Shown piece by piece: positions 57,390 through 57,516 of a DNA stretch of 57,516 nt (position 1 is its first letter; each line of letters opens with the position of its first letter). The DNA comes from a virus. Position numbers and translations under genes: made by a program. The notes under the pieces are model-generated. The model ran no database searches, was not told the DNA's origin, and was given only the letters and a program-made list of their open reading frames with translations. The DNA lies in IMG/VR virus record IMGVR_UViG_3300025061_000001, positions 1 through 57,516 of that record; one strand, written 5' to 3'.

Positions 57390-57516
57390 AGCTCATTCGC
57401 CACTCCAATAACCAAGACGCCTTTTGAACATACGTACACGCTTTAAACTTTGACGTTTAGTATCACGTATTTTCAACTCCTCCTTATAACGCTTTACGAA
57501 CTTAGTTTGCCAGGCG
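57390..57516. repeat. Terminal overlap, right copy
   Basis: Identical to bases 1-127; see the left copy. Removing one copy gives a circle of 57,389 bp. Confidence 0.9.

Overview
This window is the complete genome of a tailed double-stranded DNA phage, assembled as a circle. Bases 1-127 are repeated exactly at 57390-57516, so the non-redundant genome is 57,389 bp. It carries a full siphovirus-type set: small and large terminase, portal, head morphogenesis protein, scaffold, major capsid protein, tail tube, frameshifted tail chaperones, tape measure and a J-like tail tip protein. I see no integrase, lysogeny module, tRNA gene or CRISPR array, so it is probably lytic. The host is not identifiable from the sequence. 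Base composition (low 40s % GC) and family resemblances suggest a gammaproteobacterial, perhaps marine, host.

Layout. Two divergent blocks leave an AT-rich control region at about 2141-2898. The rightward block (2899-23686) holds replication, nucleotide and DNA-modification genes: a small HTH protein, a PrimPol-helicase, a MazG-like pyrophosphohydrolase, a Sak4-like ATPase with a DUF669 SSB-like partner, a queuosine-precursor-type transporter, a Cas4/RecB-like nuclease, an SF2 helicase, three paralogous DNA-binding-like proteins, queE, queC, queD, folE and dpdA, a sliding-clamp-like protein, a SLOG protein and a family B DNA polymerase. It ends at a bidirectional terminator (23673-23695). Everything else is leftward. 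49694-23702 is the late operon, with lysis genes placed between the two terminase genes, then head, then tail. 57213-50125 together with 2140-4 (joined across the circle) holds small accessory genes plus a DNA ligase, a PD-(D/E)XK nuclease, a C39-like peptidase and HTH proteins.

How it works together. QueE, QueC, QueD and FolE make preQ0 from GTP, a VUT-family membrane protein may import a precursor, and DpdA probably exchanges DNA guanines for the deazapurine. No QueF or amidotransferase is visible, so the predicted base is dPreQ0. Replication looks self-contained, with its own primase-helicase, polymerase, clamp, SSB, recombinase and ligase.

Most unusual signals. An 8-bp word, TGRCCACA (either strand), occurs at 47 places by my count, about one per 1.2 kb, in all reading frames and both transcription blocks. 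A second word, GCCAGGC, occurs about 33 times but is absent from about 15 kb of the tail/head region. Two related GGTTAC(GAG) repeat arrays, each around an AT-rich core, lie at 2244-2615 and 49794-50095 and look like origins or master control regions. Counts were made by eye and should be recomputed.
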